A stretch of DNA of 64,000 nucleotides, from the NCBI GenBank assembly GCA_963817855.1, contig CAWFQA010000004.1, positions 124,001-188,000 on the forward strand, in the 5' to 3' direction. Below, in pieces: positions 16,460-24,630 of this stretch. Numbering within the stretch: position 1 is the first letter of the stretch; each line of letters opens with the position of its first letter. The notes beneath the pieces are model-generated. The model was not told the origin of the DNA. It saw only the letters and a list, made by a program, of their open reading frames with translations, and searched no databases. This DNA is from JAKAAZ01 sp963817855 (GTDB lineage: Bacteria > Acidobacteriota > Terriglobia > Terriglobales > Acidobacteriaceae). A program made the position numbers and the translations under genes.

Positions 16460-17049
16460 CGGCGCCGAATGTTCCATCGGCGGCTCAGGACGTCGTGATT
16501 CGCCGCGCAGAGCTTGATGAGGTCGAGGTTGTCCTGGAATCGGTGTGCGAGCTGGCGCGAGCCTTGGCTACGGCGGCCCAATGGTCGCGGGCGGCTTTGT
16601 ATCCGTACGTGGCGACCGAGGAAGCCAGCGGCGCGTTGCAGGCCAGGGCCATTTTCCTAGCCTGCCTCAACTCATCCGCCGCCGTAAGGGGGAGAGTTGG
16701 AGCCGATAACCCAATCGCCACAGTCGGCGGAATTGTGGGATTCGCCGCATTTTCCACCATTATGACGGTGGGTGCCGGGGAGTCCACGCTGGAAAATATG
16801 GCCGTGGCTACGCCGTGGCAGCGGCAGGGGATTGGGTGTCGGCTGCTGGCGGCCGGGTTGCTCTGGTGTCGCGCGCACGCTTCGGAGACAGTGCTCCTTG
16901 AAGTCCGCAAATCCAACCTTGCGGCCATCGCGCTCTATGAACGGGCCCGGTTTTCTGTTGTAGGGGATCGACCCGGATACTACCGCGAACCGGCGGAAGA
17001 TGGGCTTCAGATGCGGAGATCCCTGACCCTGGCCGCCCGGGCCGGTTGA
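16456..17049 (+). CDS. rimI: GNAT acetyltransferase, RimI-like
   Basis: GNAT-fold N-acetyltransferase of 197 residues, most likely the RimI type that acetylates the N-terminal Ala of ribosomal protein S18. The acetyl-CoA binding loop is ATPWQRQGIGCRLL (the R/Q-x-x-G-x-G/A pattern), followed by LLEVRKSNLAAIALYERARF and VGDRPGYYREPAEDGLQM. Those last two segments are the parts most typical of RimI. The GTG start overlaps the tsaB stop by four bases, and tsaB-rimI pairs are widespread. The N-terminal half is longer and less conserved than in E. coli RimI, so a different target protein remains possible. Confidence 0.85.
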   Translation: MTAPNVPSAAQDVVIRRAELDEVEVVLESVCELARALATAAQWSRAALYPYVATEEASGALQARAIFLACLNSSAAVRGRVGADNPIATVGGIVGFAAFSTIMTVGAGESTLENMAVATPWQRQGIGCRLLAAGLLWCRAHASETVLLEVRKSNLAAIALYERARFSVVGDRPGYYREPAEDGLQMRRSLTLAARAG

Positions 17050-17137
17050 AATTTTATCCTGTTGAAATCTCTCCGTTGCATCCGGTTGACGCCCGTGGTA
17101 GTTTGGCTGTCAATACGGAATCAGGAGGTACTTCCTT

Positions 17138-17350
17138 ATGGAAATTTCCGTTGAGGCTTCACAGTCCGAAGCCAACCCTTTGGGTCGTCTGGTGGAAGAG
17201 CACCGGCAATATTCCCAAAAATTAGAGGCCATTTTGGCCCAGCCCTATCTGAGCGACACCGAGCAGATAGAAGCAGCACGACTGAAAAAACTAAAACTGA
17301 AATTGAAGGATCAGATGGCGGGATTCGCGCGTACCGCTCCATCGACGTAG
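17138..17350 (+). CDS. DUF465/YdcH-like small coiled-coil protein
   Basis: A 70-residue charged helical protein with the DUF465 (YdcH) pattern: LVEEHRQYSQKLEAI, a short break, then a run of basic residues (RLKKLKLKLKDQMAG). These proteins are predicted to fold into a helical hairpin; their role is unknown. A very good ribosome site (AGGAGGT, 17123-17129) lies eight bases before the ATG. Upstream, TTGACG at 17086-17091 resembles a -35 element, but no good -10 follows at the right distance, so I do not call a promoter. The gene stands alone between rimI and psd. Confidence 0.8.
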   Translation: MEISVEASQSEANPLGRLVEEHRQYSQKLEAILAQPYLSDTEQIEAARLKKLKLKLKDQMAGFARTAPST

Positions 17351-17394
17351 TACGACACGAAAAATGCGCTCGCTAGAATTCTCGCGGCGAACCG

Positions 17395-17400
17395 TATAAT
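17395..17400 (+). promoter_or_regulatory. consensus -10 box just upstream of psd
   Basis: TATAAT matches the sigma-70 -10 consensus exactly and ends 12 bases before the preferred psd start (17413). I see no matching -35 at 16-18 bases. If used, transcription would begin about at 17407 and leave almost no 5' leader. Confidence 0.4.
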
Positions 17401-17412
17401 CGGTTGTACGCA

Positions 17413-18108
17413 ATGGTTCGTGACGGATACTTCTACGGGTTAGGCTTCGGGGCGGTCGGTGTCCTTGTCTGGGTCGCCACGCACTCATTTTTGCTGACAG
17501 CAATTCCCATTCTGTTGGCGGCGTTCTTTTTGTGGTTTTTTCGCGACCCCGAGCGGGCCATACCGGAAGCCCCGGGACTGATTGTCTCTCCCGCCGACGG
17601 CAAAGTCACCCTGATCGAACCGGTGGAAACAGTCGCCGGACCGCAGCGCCGCATCAGCATCTTCCTGAACGTGTTCAATGTGCACGTGAATCGGGCTCCG
17701 ATTGCGGGCAACGTGCAATTGATCGATTACCGAAAAGGCAAATATCTGAACGCGATGAACCCCGAGTCGGCCGTCGCGAACGAGCGCAACTATGTCGAAG
17801 TTGCGGGCGAATTGTGCACGGTGGCATTCACGCAGATTGCGGGCCTGCTGGCGCGTCGCATCGTCTTCCAGAAAAAGGTTGGCGACTGGGTGCATCGCGG
17901 GGAGCGGGTGGGGCTGATCAAATTTGGATCGCGCGTCGATGTTGTGTTTCCTCTTTCCTGCGAAGTTCAGGTGAGTGTGGGCCAAATTGTTCATGGAGGC
18001 GCATCGATCCTTGCAATCATGCCATCCTCCGACATGGAAGATGAATTGTTGGCAGCGATCTCTTCCGATGAAGCTCCCCTTGGATTGGTGACGGGGCCGG
18101 TACGATGA
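17413..18108 (+). CDS. psd: phosphatidylserine decarboxylase, short (archaeal-type) form
   Basis: Pyruvoyl-dependent decarboxylase that makes phosphatidylethanolamine from phosphatidylserine. The short form (about 231 residues) has two N-terminal hydrophobic segments, the FFRDPERAIPEAPGLIVSPADG motif region, NVFNVHVNRAP, and the self-cleavage site FGSR. There Ser173 (17929-17931) would become the pyruvoyl group after Gly172-Ser173 cleavage. The reading frame is open from TTG 17404, and I prefer the ATG at 17413. The stop overlaps the pssA start as ATGA, which couples the enzyme to the one that makes its substrate. Confidence 0.93.
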   Translation: MVRDGYFYGLGFGAVGVLVWVATHSFLLTAIPILLAAFFLWFFRDPERAIPEAPGLIVSPADGKVTLIEPVETVAGPQRRISIFLNVFNVHVNRAPIAGNVQLIDYRKGKYLNAMNPESAVANERNYVEVAGELCTVAFTQIAGLLARRIVFQKKVGDWVHRGERVGLIKFGSRVDVVFPLSCEVQVSVGQIVHGGASILAIMPSSDMEDELLAAISSDEAPLGLVTGPVR

Positions 18109-18971
18109 CGGAACTTGGCAATCGCAAGCGCAGACCCGCGCGGCGAGGCATGTACATTTTGCCGTCGCTGTTTACGGCCGGCAGCATCGCCGCCGGATTC
18201 TACGCGATTGTGCAGAGTCTGCAGGGTTCTCCGACCGAGCCGCACCATTTTGATCACGCAGCCTTAGTGATTGGGCTGGCGATTCCTTTTGATGGGTTGG
18301 ATGGCCGCATCGCCCGGATGACGAACACAGCGTCCGATTTCGGCAAGGAACTCGACTCCCTGGCCGACGTGATTACGTTTGGGGTTGCGCCCAGCGTTCT
18401 GGCGTACAGCTGGGGTTTCCGCATGCTGCCGCCCACGATGGACCCGCTGCTGCGCCACAAGCTGATGCAGATTGGCGCGGTGGTTTGCTTTTTGTTTCTG
18501 ATCTGCGGCGCCTGTCGCCTGGCGCGATTCAATATCAGCGCCGACGCGAAGCCGAAAAACCCTGGTCGTCCAGATCGAAAATATTTTGTAGGCATGCCCA
18601 TTCCGGCGGCGGCTGGAGTGATTGCGGCGTGCGTTCACTGTTTCCTTGGCACTCCGGTTTCGAGCGCGGCGGAAGCAGGCGTTTGGATTGGCCTGGTCGG
18701 TCTGGTGGGATTTCTGATGGTCAGCACCTGGCGTTTTTGGAGCGGGAAAGAGATTACGCTGACCGGACGTCATCCTTTTCAGTTGCTGGTGTTGATCGGC
18801 GCGGCTGTTTCAGTGCTGCTGTTGTTTTCTCAGGTTTTACTGCTGGTGATCGCGTTGGGTTATATGTTTTCCGGGTTGGTGGCGCGGGCGGCCTATACCT
18901 GGACATCGCGGCATCGACGGATTCGGAAACCGGATGGAACAATTTCCCGCCCTACCGTCGGCCCCACCTAA
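18105..18971 (+). CDS. pssA: CDP-diacylglycerol-serine O-phosphatidyltransferase
   Basis: Integral membrane CDP-alcohol phosphatidyltransferase that joins serine to the phosphatidyl group of CDP-diacylglycerol. The eight-residue-spaced signature (DG-x2-AR-x8-G-x3-D-x3-D) is complete from about 18297: DGRIARM, then GKELDSLAD. The protein has a basic N-terminus (RKRRPARRGMYILPSLFTA) and about six to eight membrane segments over 288 residues, normal for the Gram-positive/PssA type. It overlaps psd by four bases, so phosphatidylethanolamine is made by consecutive enzymes from one transcript. Confidence 0.95.
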   Translation: MTELGNRKRRPARRGMYILPSLFTAGSIAAGFYAIVQSLQGSPTEPHHFDHAALVIGLAIPFDGLDGRIARMTNTASDFGKELDSLADVITFGVAPSVLAYSWGFRMLPPTMDPLLRHKLMQIGAVVCFLFLICGACRLARFNISADAKPKNPGRPDRKYFVGMPIPAAAGVIAACVHCFLGTPVSSAAEAGVWIGLVGLVGFLMVSTWRFWSGKEITLTGRHPFQLLVLIGAAVSVLLLFSQVLLLVIALGYMFSGLVARAAYTWTSRHRRIRKPDGTISRPTVGPT

Positions 18972-19022
18972 GCGTTTCCGGGCGTCGAAAGCTGCTATAG
19001 CTAAAACAATTATCGAGGTTTC

Positions 19023-20159
19023 ATGTCAGATAGGTCGCTACGAATTGCGTTAGTCGGCGCAGGTACTTTGCTCGGCAAGGCCCTGAGCGACGAGCTGGCC
19101 TTGTCAACGTTTGCTTCCGCGGATATACGTCTTCTGGACGATGATGAGGATGTCCAGGGCAAGCTGGCAGCGGTGGACGATGAGATTACCTTGATCCAGC
19201 AAATCGAGCCGGATTCTTTCGACGGATGTGACTTTGTTTTTTTCGCGTGCGATGCTGCGGTTACAAAAAAACATCTGCGGCAGGCGCTGAAAGCGAATGC
19301 ATGCATCGTGGATCTGAGCGGAGAACTGGAAAGGGCCCCGGGGGTTCTGGTACGCGCACCCTGGGTACCGGAGCGAGCTGCCGGTGAAGGTATTCCGGGA
19401 GCGCACGGGGCGGCGAAGACCCCGACGCCGGATTTGGATACACGTGCCGTCGTGTCTGCGCATCCTGTCGCGGTGTTGCTGGCCATGCTGGCGGCGCGCA
19501 GTCAGAAGTTGGGACCGCTACATGGCTTGTGGGCGACCTTGTTGCAGCCGGCATCAGAGTATGGACACGCGGCGTTGGAAGAACTGCATCAGCAAACGGC
19601 GAATCTGCTTTCATTCCAGCCGCTACCGACCGAAGTTTTTGGTGGACAGACCGCCTTTACCTTAGCCGTTTCATTCGACGCCGCGGGACAGGCGGCACTT
19701 TCGGCGGCGGCGGACAAAATCCGCAGACATTACGCGAAGATTTCTTCTGTTCCTGCATTGTCATTGGCGCTGCAGGTGATCCAGGTCCCGGTATTTCACG
19801 GCTATGCACTCTCCGTCGCGGTCGAGTTTCCGCATCCTGTCGCGGCGGGCGCGCTGGCCAACGCGCTGGCGGGTTCGCATGTGCGCATTGTGGCGGACGC
19901 CACCGCATTCCCCGGGAATGTGCAGGCGGTGGAGGAGCAGGAAGCGCAAGTGCTGGTGCAACCGGTCTTTCCACCATCGGAGTCCGATCCCATATCTGCG
20001 GAAGAGTCCACAAATTCCTCAATCGAAGAAAATGTCCCCACGGAGACGAACCGATTCTGGCTGTGGATTGTCGCCGACAACTTGAAGTTTGCTGCTAAAA
20101 ACGCCATCGCCTGCGCCGTCGAACTGAACCGGCTGCGACCCCGCGGAAAAGTCCAATAA
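19023..20159 (+). CDS. Asd-like (USG-1 type) dehydrogenase-fold protein lacking the catalytic cysteine
   Basis: Two-domain protein (378 residues) of the aspartate-semialdehyde dehydrogenase/ArgC superfamily. The N-terminal Rossmann part has the nucleotide loop LVGAGTLLGKALSDEL, and CDFVFFACDAA and ACIVDLSGELE follow at the expected spacing. The second half has the Asd dimerisation fold with EYGHAALEEL and an Asd-like QLPTE/F-x-FN-like stretch (QPLPTEVFGGQTAF). Real Asd enzymes carry an active-site Cys in a GNPNC-like motif. At that point this protein reads VVSAHPVAVLLAM, with no cysteine. This resembles the USG-1 paralogues, whose role is uncertain, so I do not call it asd. The tail beyond residue about 320 is acidic/Ser rich, then amphipathic. 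Confidence 0.8.
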   Translation: MSDRSLRIALVGAGTLLGKALSDELALSTFASADIRLLDDDEDVQGKLAAVDDEITLIQQIEPDSFDGCDFVFFACDAAVTKKHLRQALKANACIVDLSGELERAPGVLVRAPWVPERAAGEGIPGAHGAAKTPTPDLDTRAVVSAHPVAVLLAMLAARSQKLGPLHGLWATLLQPASEYGHAALEELHQQTANLLSFQPLPTEVFGGQTAFTLAVSFDAAGQAALSAAADKIRRHYAKISSVPALSLALQVIQVPVFHGYALSVAVEFPHPVAAGALANALAGSHVRIVADATAFPGNVQAVEEQEAQVLVQPVFPPSESDPISAEESTNSSIEENVPTETNRFWLWIVADNLKFAAKNAIACAVELNRLRPRGKVQ

Positions 20160-20187
20160 CGCCTCACGTATTTCCTTCAGGAGATCC

Positions 20188-21795
20188 ATGCAGACACCAA
20201 GAAGAGACTTACTGAAACTTGCCGGCGGCGGGATGGCCGCATCTCTCATGGGCGCACATCCGTTGCAGGCAGCTGATTCTGCCCAGGATGCGGGAATACA
20301 TCCGGGCAGCGTTTTTCCCGTGCGCAGGTTTGGCGCTATTGGCGATGGAACCACCATCGATACGCCGGCTATCAATAAGGCGATTGACGCTGCAGCCGCT
20401 GCTGGAGGCGGAGTAGTTCACTTTTCGGCGGGAACCTATGCGTGCTATTCGATTCACCTGAAGAGCCATGTCACGCTGTTTCTGGATCAGGGAGCGACGA
20501 TTCTGGCCGCGCCGACGCCCGCTGAGGGAGGCTCCGGCGGCTACGACGCTCCTGAACCGGATCAGCCCTGGTTCAAGTATCAGGATTACGGTCATTCCCA
20601 TTTTCACAATAGCTTGATCTGGGGAGAAAACCTCCATGATTGCGGTATTGTTGGGCCGGGTCTTATCTGGGGCAAAGGTCTGGACCGCGGCTGGTCGAGT
20701 CATGACCATTCTCGCGTGGAACCGAACGGCGGAGGCAACAAATCCATCGCGCTGAAGAATTGTCACAATGTGTTCCTCAAGGATTTTTCGATCCTGCAGG
20801 GGGGCTGGTTTGCCATTCTGGTGACCGGCGTGGACAACCTGACCATCGACAATTTGACCATCGATACCAATCGGGACGGCATGGATATCGATTGCTGCCG
20901 CAATGTTCGCGTGTCGAACTGCACCGTAAATTCTCCGTGGGATGATGCCATTGTGCCGAAGAGCTCGTTTGCGCTGGGCTATGCGCGGTCGACCGAGAAT
21001 GTCACCATCTCCAACTGCTATGTGACAGGCACCTATCAAATGGGCAGTTTGCTGGATGGAACGTTGAAGAAGTTTGCGGGAGCGAAGGATGCTCCACGCA
21101 TTGGGCGCATCAAGTTCGGAACAGAATCGAATGGCGGATTTAAGAACATCGCTATTTCCAACTGCGTATTTGAAGGCTGTCACGGGCTGGCGCTGGAAAC
21201 GGTCGATGGAGCGCTGCTGGAAGACGTTGCGATCACCAACATTACCATGCGGGATATTGTGACGGCGCCAATTTTTCTACGTCTGGGCGCAAGAATGCGC
21301 GGGCCGGCGAATGTGCCGGTCGGTCAACTGCGGCGGGTTTTGATCAGCAATATTGTCGCGTCGAACGTTAGTCCGCAGCAGTGCTCGATTTTGAGCGGCA
21401 TCCCGGATCACGCGATTGAAGATATCAAGATCAGCGATATTTTCATTCAGCAACAGGGCGGCGGAACGCGGGAGCAGGCCGCGCTGCGTCTGCCGGAGGT
21501 AGAAAATCAATATCCGGAGCCGAACATGTTTGGAGTGACACCCGCGCAGGGATTTTATCTGCGTCACGTGAAAAACATCGACATGAGTCATATTGAAATT
21601 ACGTCGATTGCGCCGGATGCTCGGCCTGGTTTTGTGCTGGATGACGTGCAAGGTGCGGATTTCCTTCGCGTGAAGACGGAACAACGGCAGGGCGTGCCGA
21701 CCTTCGATTTGCGTGACGTGCAGGACTTCAGTTGCGCGCTGAGCCGTGGCATTCCGGATACGACGCTTGCCCACGCCACAGAAAAGAAGATTTGA
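20188..21795 (+). CDS. Tat-exported glycoside hydrolase family 28 (polygalacturonase type)
   Basis: Right-handed beta-helix GH28 enzyme (535 residues) acting on pectin-type galacturonans or rhamnogalacturonan. The N-terminus has a Tat-like signal (TPRRDLLKLAGGGMAAS) and then the family's GDGTTIDTPAINKAID segment. The catalytic region is NRDGMDID (Asp230, Asp233) followed by WDDAI (Asp252, Asp253), so the three catalytic aspartates are present. The canonical NTDG reads NRDG and the usual GHG motif is less clear. Several parallel-beta-helix turns (NISNC, NVTISNC) follow. The ribosome site CAGGAGA lies at good spacing. It precedes a PhyH-type dioxygenase and probably works with the uronate genes suggested by the kduI fragment. 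Confidence 0.88.
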   Translation: MQTPRRDLLKLAGGGMAASLMGAHPLQAADSAQDAGIHPGSVFPVRRFGAIGDGTTIDTPAINKAIDAAAAAGGGVVHFSAGTYACYSIHLKSHVTLFLDQGATILAAPTPAEGGSGGYDAPEPDQPWFKYQDYGHSHFHNSLIWGENLHDCGIVGPGLIWGKGLDRGWSSHDHSRVEPNGGGNKSIALKNCHNVFLKDFSILQGGWFAILVTGVDNLTIDNLTIDTNRDGMDIDCCRNVRVSNCTVNSPWDDAIVPKSSFALGYARSTENVTISNCYVTGTYQMGSLLDGTLKKFAGAKDAPRIGRIKFGTESNGGFKNIAISNCVFEGCHGLALETVDGALLEDVAITNITMRDIVTAPIFLRLGARMRGPANVPVGQLRRVLISNIVASNVSPQQCSILSGIPDHAIEDIKISDIFIQQQGGGTREQAALRLPEVENQYPEPNMFGVTPAQGFYLRHVKNIDMSHIEITSIAPDARPGFVLDDVQGADFLRVKTEQRQGVPTFDLRDVQDFSCALSRGIPDTTLAHATEKKI

Positions 21796-21820
21796 TCGAA
21801 CTGGAAAAGAGGGACGACGC

Positions 21821-22666
21821 ATGGCAAAGGGTGGAATTACCGATCAGGAAGAACGTTCGTATCGGGAAGATGGCTTTGTCTTAGTCAGGAATTTTCTGGA
21901 TGCGGAGGAGATTGGATTGTTGGGCAGGGCGGCGCGAGAGGATCGCGTACTCGATCAACATGCGTACGGTCGCGCGGACGGCGAAGGCGGCACAACTCGG
22001 CTCTCGTTGTGGAACCATCCCACGGATACGATCTATGGGGCGGTCGCGCGAAGCGAGTCCATGGTGGGTGCGGTGGAGAAGTTGCTGGAGGGCGAGGCTT
22101 ATCATTACCACTCGAAAATGATCATGAAAGACGCCAAGGTGGGCGGTGCGTGGGCCTGGCACCAGGATTATGGATACTGGTATCAGAACGGCGTGTTGTT
22201 TCCTTTGCTGACCAGCGCGTTTATCGCGATCGACCGCGCCACGAAGGAAAATGGCTGCATGCAGGTCATTCGAAAATCGCACGAAATGGGCCGAATCGAT
22301 CATGTGACGACGGGCGAGCAGGCGGGCGCGGATATAGAGCGGGTGAACGAGGCCCTGAAACGACTCGAACTGGTCTATGTCGAGATGGAACCCGGAGACA
22401 CATTGTTTTTCCACGCCAACCTGCTGCACCGATCGGACCAAAATCGTTCGGAAAATCCGCGCTGGTCGATGATCTGCTGCTACAACGCAGCGCGGAACAA
22501 TCCGTATAAGGAATCGCATCATCCCCGCTACACTCCGCTCACCAAAGTTCCCGATGCGGAGATCCGAAATGCAGGGCGGAAGCGCTTTTCGGAGTCTCAG
22601 GACGATGCAGCTTGGTTGGAGCCGAGCAAGGACCTTAGCGCTGGCACATTGCCGAAGAGCGTCTAG
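21821..22666 (+). CDS. phytanoyl-CoA dioxygenase (PhyH) family protein
   Basis: Fe(II)/2-oxoglutarate-dependent oxygenase of the PhyH family, about 281 residues. The iron triad is visible: His and Asp in WHQDYGYWYQNG, and the distal His in FFHANLLHRSDQNRS, followed by an Arg expected to bind 2-oxoglutarate. Bacterial PhyH proteins hydroxylate varied small molecules, and the substrate cannot be predicted. The start is ATG 21821; the frame is open upstream but would overlap the GH28 gene. It lies 25 bases after the GH28 stop on the same strand, so the two are probably co-transcribed. Confidence 0.88.
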   Translation: MAKGGITDQEERSYREDGFVLVRNFLDAEEIGLLGRAAREDRVLDQHAYGRADGEGGTTRLSLWNHPTDTIYGAVARSESMVGAVEKLLEGEAYHYHSKMIMKDAKVGGAWAWHQDYGYWYQNGVLFPLLTSAFIAIDRATKENGCMQVIRKSHEMGRIDHVTTGEQAGADIERVNEALKRLELVYVEMEPGDTLFFHANLLHRSDQNRSENPRWSMICCYNAARNNPYKESHHPRYTPLTKVPDAEIRNAGRKRFSESQDDAAWLEPSKDLSAGTLPKSV

Positions 22667-22759
22667 TAGGGAGTTTCATCGCATCCTTTTTCCATCGCAG
22701 CCTTGACGGTCGCTTTCGTGCCAGAGATCAATTCCACCGCATTCATCAGGGGGAGTTTT

Positions 22760-23593
22760 GTGGCAGCAGCGCCTAAGCGGCGGGATTGGATTGAGCTTTG
22801 TCTTGGATACGGCCTGATTATGGCTGTCATCTGGACGCCCCGCCCGCTGCAAACCGTGCTCTACTTCGCCACCATCGCCGTGCTTCTGGCAATGTTCTGG
22901 AGATCGTTCGAGGGCTGGACGGCGATGGGACTGCGCGCGACGAATCTGCTGCGCTCTCTCTGGATCGTAGGCGTGGCTTTGCTGCTAGCTTCGATTCCAG
23001 TGCTGGTCGCCATTCGACTCAATACATTGAACGTGGCGGATGGCGGTGTGTTGTTCCTGAAGACCTACTGGGGGTATGCCGTGTGGTCTTTGGTGCAACA
23101 AATTCTATTGCTCGACTTTTTTCTGTCGCGGTTCCTGCGATTGCTTCCAGGAAAAAGATCCGCAGTCGTGGCGACCGCCGTCATTTTCGCCCTTGCGCAT
23201 GTGCCGAACCCGATCCTGACGATGTTGACGCTGCTTTGGGGCCTGGCAGCCTGCCTGCTGTTCCTGCGATACCGCAACATTTATCCGCTCGCCATCGCCC
23301 ATGCCATTTTTGGCATCTGCATCGCTGTTACCGTCCCCGCGCCCGTCACCCACCATATGCGGGTGGGCCTGGGATACTTGCAGTATCGACGCTATGCTCC
23401 CCCTCAAAGCAAAACCAGGGATACTAATCCTGTCTTATTTCGGTCAAGGTCGCCACTCCCTGGTGGTCGCGTCGACTGGAGTGATGTCGCTCCGGGACAC
23501 ATCTTCCCTGGTTTTGCTTATCGCAGCCAAATGGACCATATCGTATCGACGCATGCGTGGGTGATGGCGGAGGCGCCGACGCGGCGCTGCTGA
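22760..23593 (+). CDS. CPBP-like membrane protein with degenerate protease motif
   Basis: Polytopic membrane protein of about 278 residues related to the CPBP (CAAX protease and bacteriocin-processing) family. Active members have a Glu-Glu-x-x-x-Arg motif. Here the matching position reads QQILLL, so both glutamates and the Arg are missing, while the later FALAHVPN and AHAIFG motifs remain. Peptidase activity is therefore doubtful. The GTG at 22760 is favoured because AGGGGGAG precedes it; TTG 22703 is also possible. From about 23406 the frame runs through a hairpin-rich repeat, so the last 60 or so residues look like repeat-derived extension rather than native protein. It overlaps the next gene tail to tail by 76 bases. 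Confidence 0.72.
   Translation: MAAAPKRRDWIELCLGYGLIMAVIWTPRPLQTVLYFATIAVLLAMFWRSFEGWTAMGLRATNLLRSLWIVGVALLLASIPVLVAIRLNTLNVADGGVLFLKTYWGYAVWSLVQQILLLDFFLSRFLRLLPGKRSAVVATAVIFALAHVPNPILTMLTLLWGLAACLLFLRYRNIYPLAIAHAIFGICIAVTVPAPVTHHMRVGLGYLQYRRYAPPQSKTRDTNPVLFRSRSPLPGGRVDWSDVAPGHIFPGFAYRSQMDHIVSTHAWVMAEAPTRRC
23406..23520. repeat. hairpin-rich intergenic repeat with 14-bp terminal inverted repeats
   Basis: AAGCAAAACCAGGG (23407-23420) is repeated in inverse as CCCTGGTTTTGCTT (23506-23519). Inside are further self-complementary stretches: CCAC/GTGG around CTCCCTG, and GGAGTGA/TCGCTCC around 23480-23495. The ends and inner stems resemble a REP/MITE-like element. It extends the reading frame of the plus-strand CPBP gene and contains the TAA stop codon of the minus-strand one. 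No second copy occurs in this window. Confidence 0.6.
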
Positions 23594-24393
23594 CGCCATG
23601 CCCGGCCATAGAAGATTCCCGCCAGAGCCGCCAGCAACACGTATCGCCAATTGAAATGCACAGCGCGCTTGTTGAAGTGCGCCAGGCCAAAGAGTGTGGC
23701 TGTCAGAAAAAGCGCCCGGTACCGTCCGATGCGCCGCTCCAGCAGGTTCTGCAGCCAACCGCGAAAAAACAACTCCTCAGGAACGGCAATAAAGACAAAG
23801 GTGAAGAGAAATGCCCACGGCAGTCGAGCCAGCCACGGCGCCGGCGGATGGAGATGCAGAAAGCCCAGACCCAGGCCAAGGGAGATCGCGATCGGCGTGT
23901 AGAAAATCAGTTCCCGCAGGCCAATGCCGAGGTCGCGCAGGCGAAGGCGAAGATCGAACCCGACGCCATCCAGTCGCCGAATCACGAGAAATCCCCAGAT
24001 GCCCGCATCGAGGAGAAGAATTTTGTTGAAGGCGGTGAGACGGGCCGGCCACGCATGCTCAAACCAGCGAAGATCGACCGCCAGGCCCAGAACGGCGAGC
24101 AGGAGAAAGTCCCTCCAGTTGCCGTGCTGTTCAGGATCGCTGCGCCGGGCCTGTTCCATCAGTGTGGAGACCGCTATCGGCAGCAACGCGTACAACCCCA
24201 GCCAACCCCAGTGGAAGGTCCCGGTGGAGCACGCCACCAGCAAGTAGGGCAGCGCCAAGACTGAAGGACACAGGAGTCGCGCCGCGGTAGGGAGTTTTTC
24301 GGCGGAGCCTGCAAGCGCTTTGGGGAAGAACGCCGCCGTCAGGAAAGGCACCAGTGTGAGGAGAGCTGCCGTCGCAATGGCCGGGTTGATCAT
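23518..24393 (-). CDS. CPBP-family intramembrane glutamic protease
   Basis: Polytopic membrane protein (291 residues, about eight spans) of the CPBP/Abi family with intact motifs. Motif 1 is PEELFFRGWLQNLL (Glu-Glu and Arg), motif 2 FGLAHFN, and motif 3 HACVD. Such proteins are glutamate-type intramembrane proteases (Rce1 relatives) used in processing of membrane peptides or proteins. Substrate unknown. Its stop codon lies in the end of the inverted repeat, and its last codons overlap the tail of the degenerate CPBP gene on the other strand. I see no clear ribosome site before the ATG at 24393. Confidence 0.88.
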   Translation of the reverse strand: MINPAIATAALLTLVPFLTAAFFPKALAGSAEKLPTAARLLCPSVLALPYLLVACSTGTFHWGWLGLYALLPIAVSTLMEQARRSDPEQHGNWRDFLLLAVLGLAVDLRWFEHAWPARLTAFNKILLLDAGIWGFLVIRRLDGVGFDLRLRLRDLGIGLRELIFYTPIAISLGLGLGFLHLHPPAPWLARLPWAFLFTFVFIAVPEELFFRGWLQNLLERRIGRYRALFLTATLFGLAHFNKRAVHFNWRYVLLAALAGIFYGRAWRQQRRVGASAITHACVDTIWSIWLR

Positions 24394-24590
24394 GGCAAGA
24401 TTCCAGTCTAGGGCAAAGCGCAGATGGTGTGATGTGGCGAGATTCGTTACGCGCAGGCTTCCTTCGATGGATCGGCTGCGTTAAGAGCGATTTTCAACTT
24501 GGAGTTTCTGTGCTTTTGTGAAGGTCCAGTCAACCTGCGACATATCAGCTACTTGGAAGCAATTCAAAGGCTCGAATTGCAATCTAATCC

Positions 24591-24620
24591 TTGACGTGTG
24601 GGGGCAGAAACCTTTAGAGT
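24591..24620 (+). promoter_or_regulatory. probable promoter of the sulfate-assimilation leader
   Basis: TTGACG (24591-24596) is a good -35 and TAGAGT (24615-24620) a four-of-six -10, with 18 bases between. Transcription would begin about 24626-24628, only a few bases before the leader ORF start at 24631, so the leader peptide would be nearly leaderless. Confidence 0.5.
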
Positions 24621-24630
24621 GAAAGCAGCG

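Noticed and set aside
17086..17114. Promoter for the DUF465 gene
   Set aside because: A good -35 (TTGACG) is present, but the best -10 at the right distance (GTCAAT) is poor.
23557..24264. 235-codon plus-strand ORF opposite the intact CPBP gene
   Set aside because: Gln/Arg/Lys-rich translation antisense to a gene with intact protease motifs.
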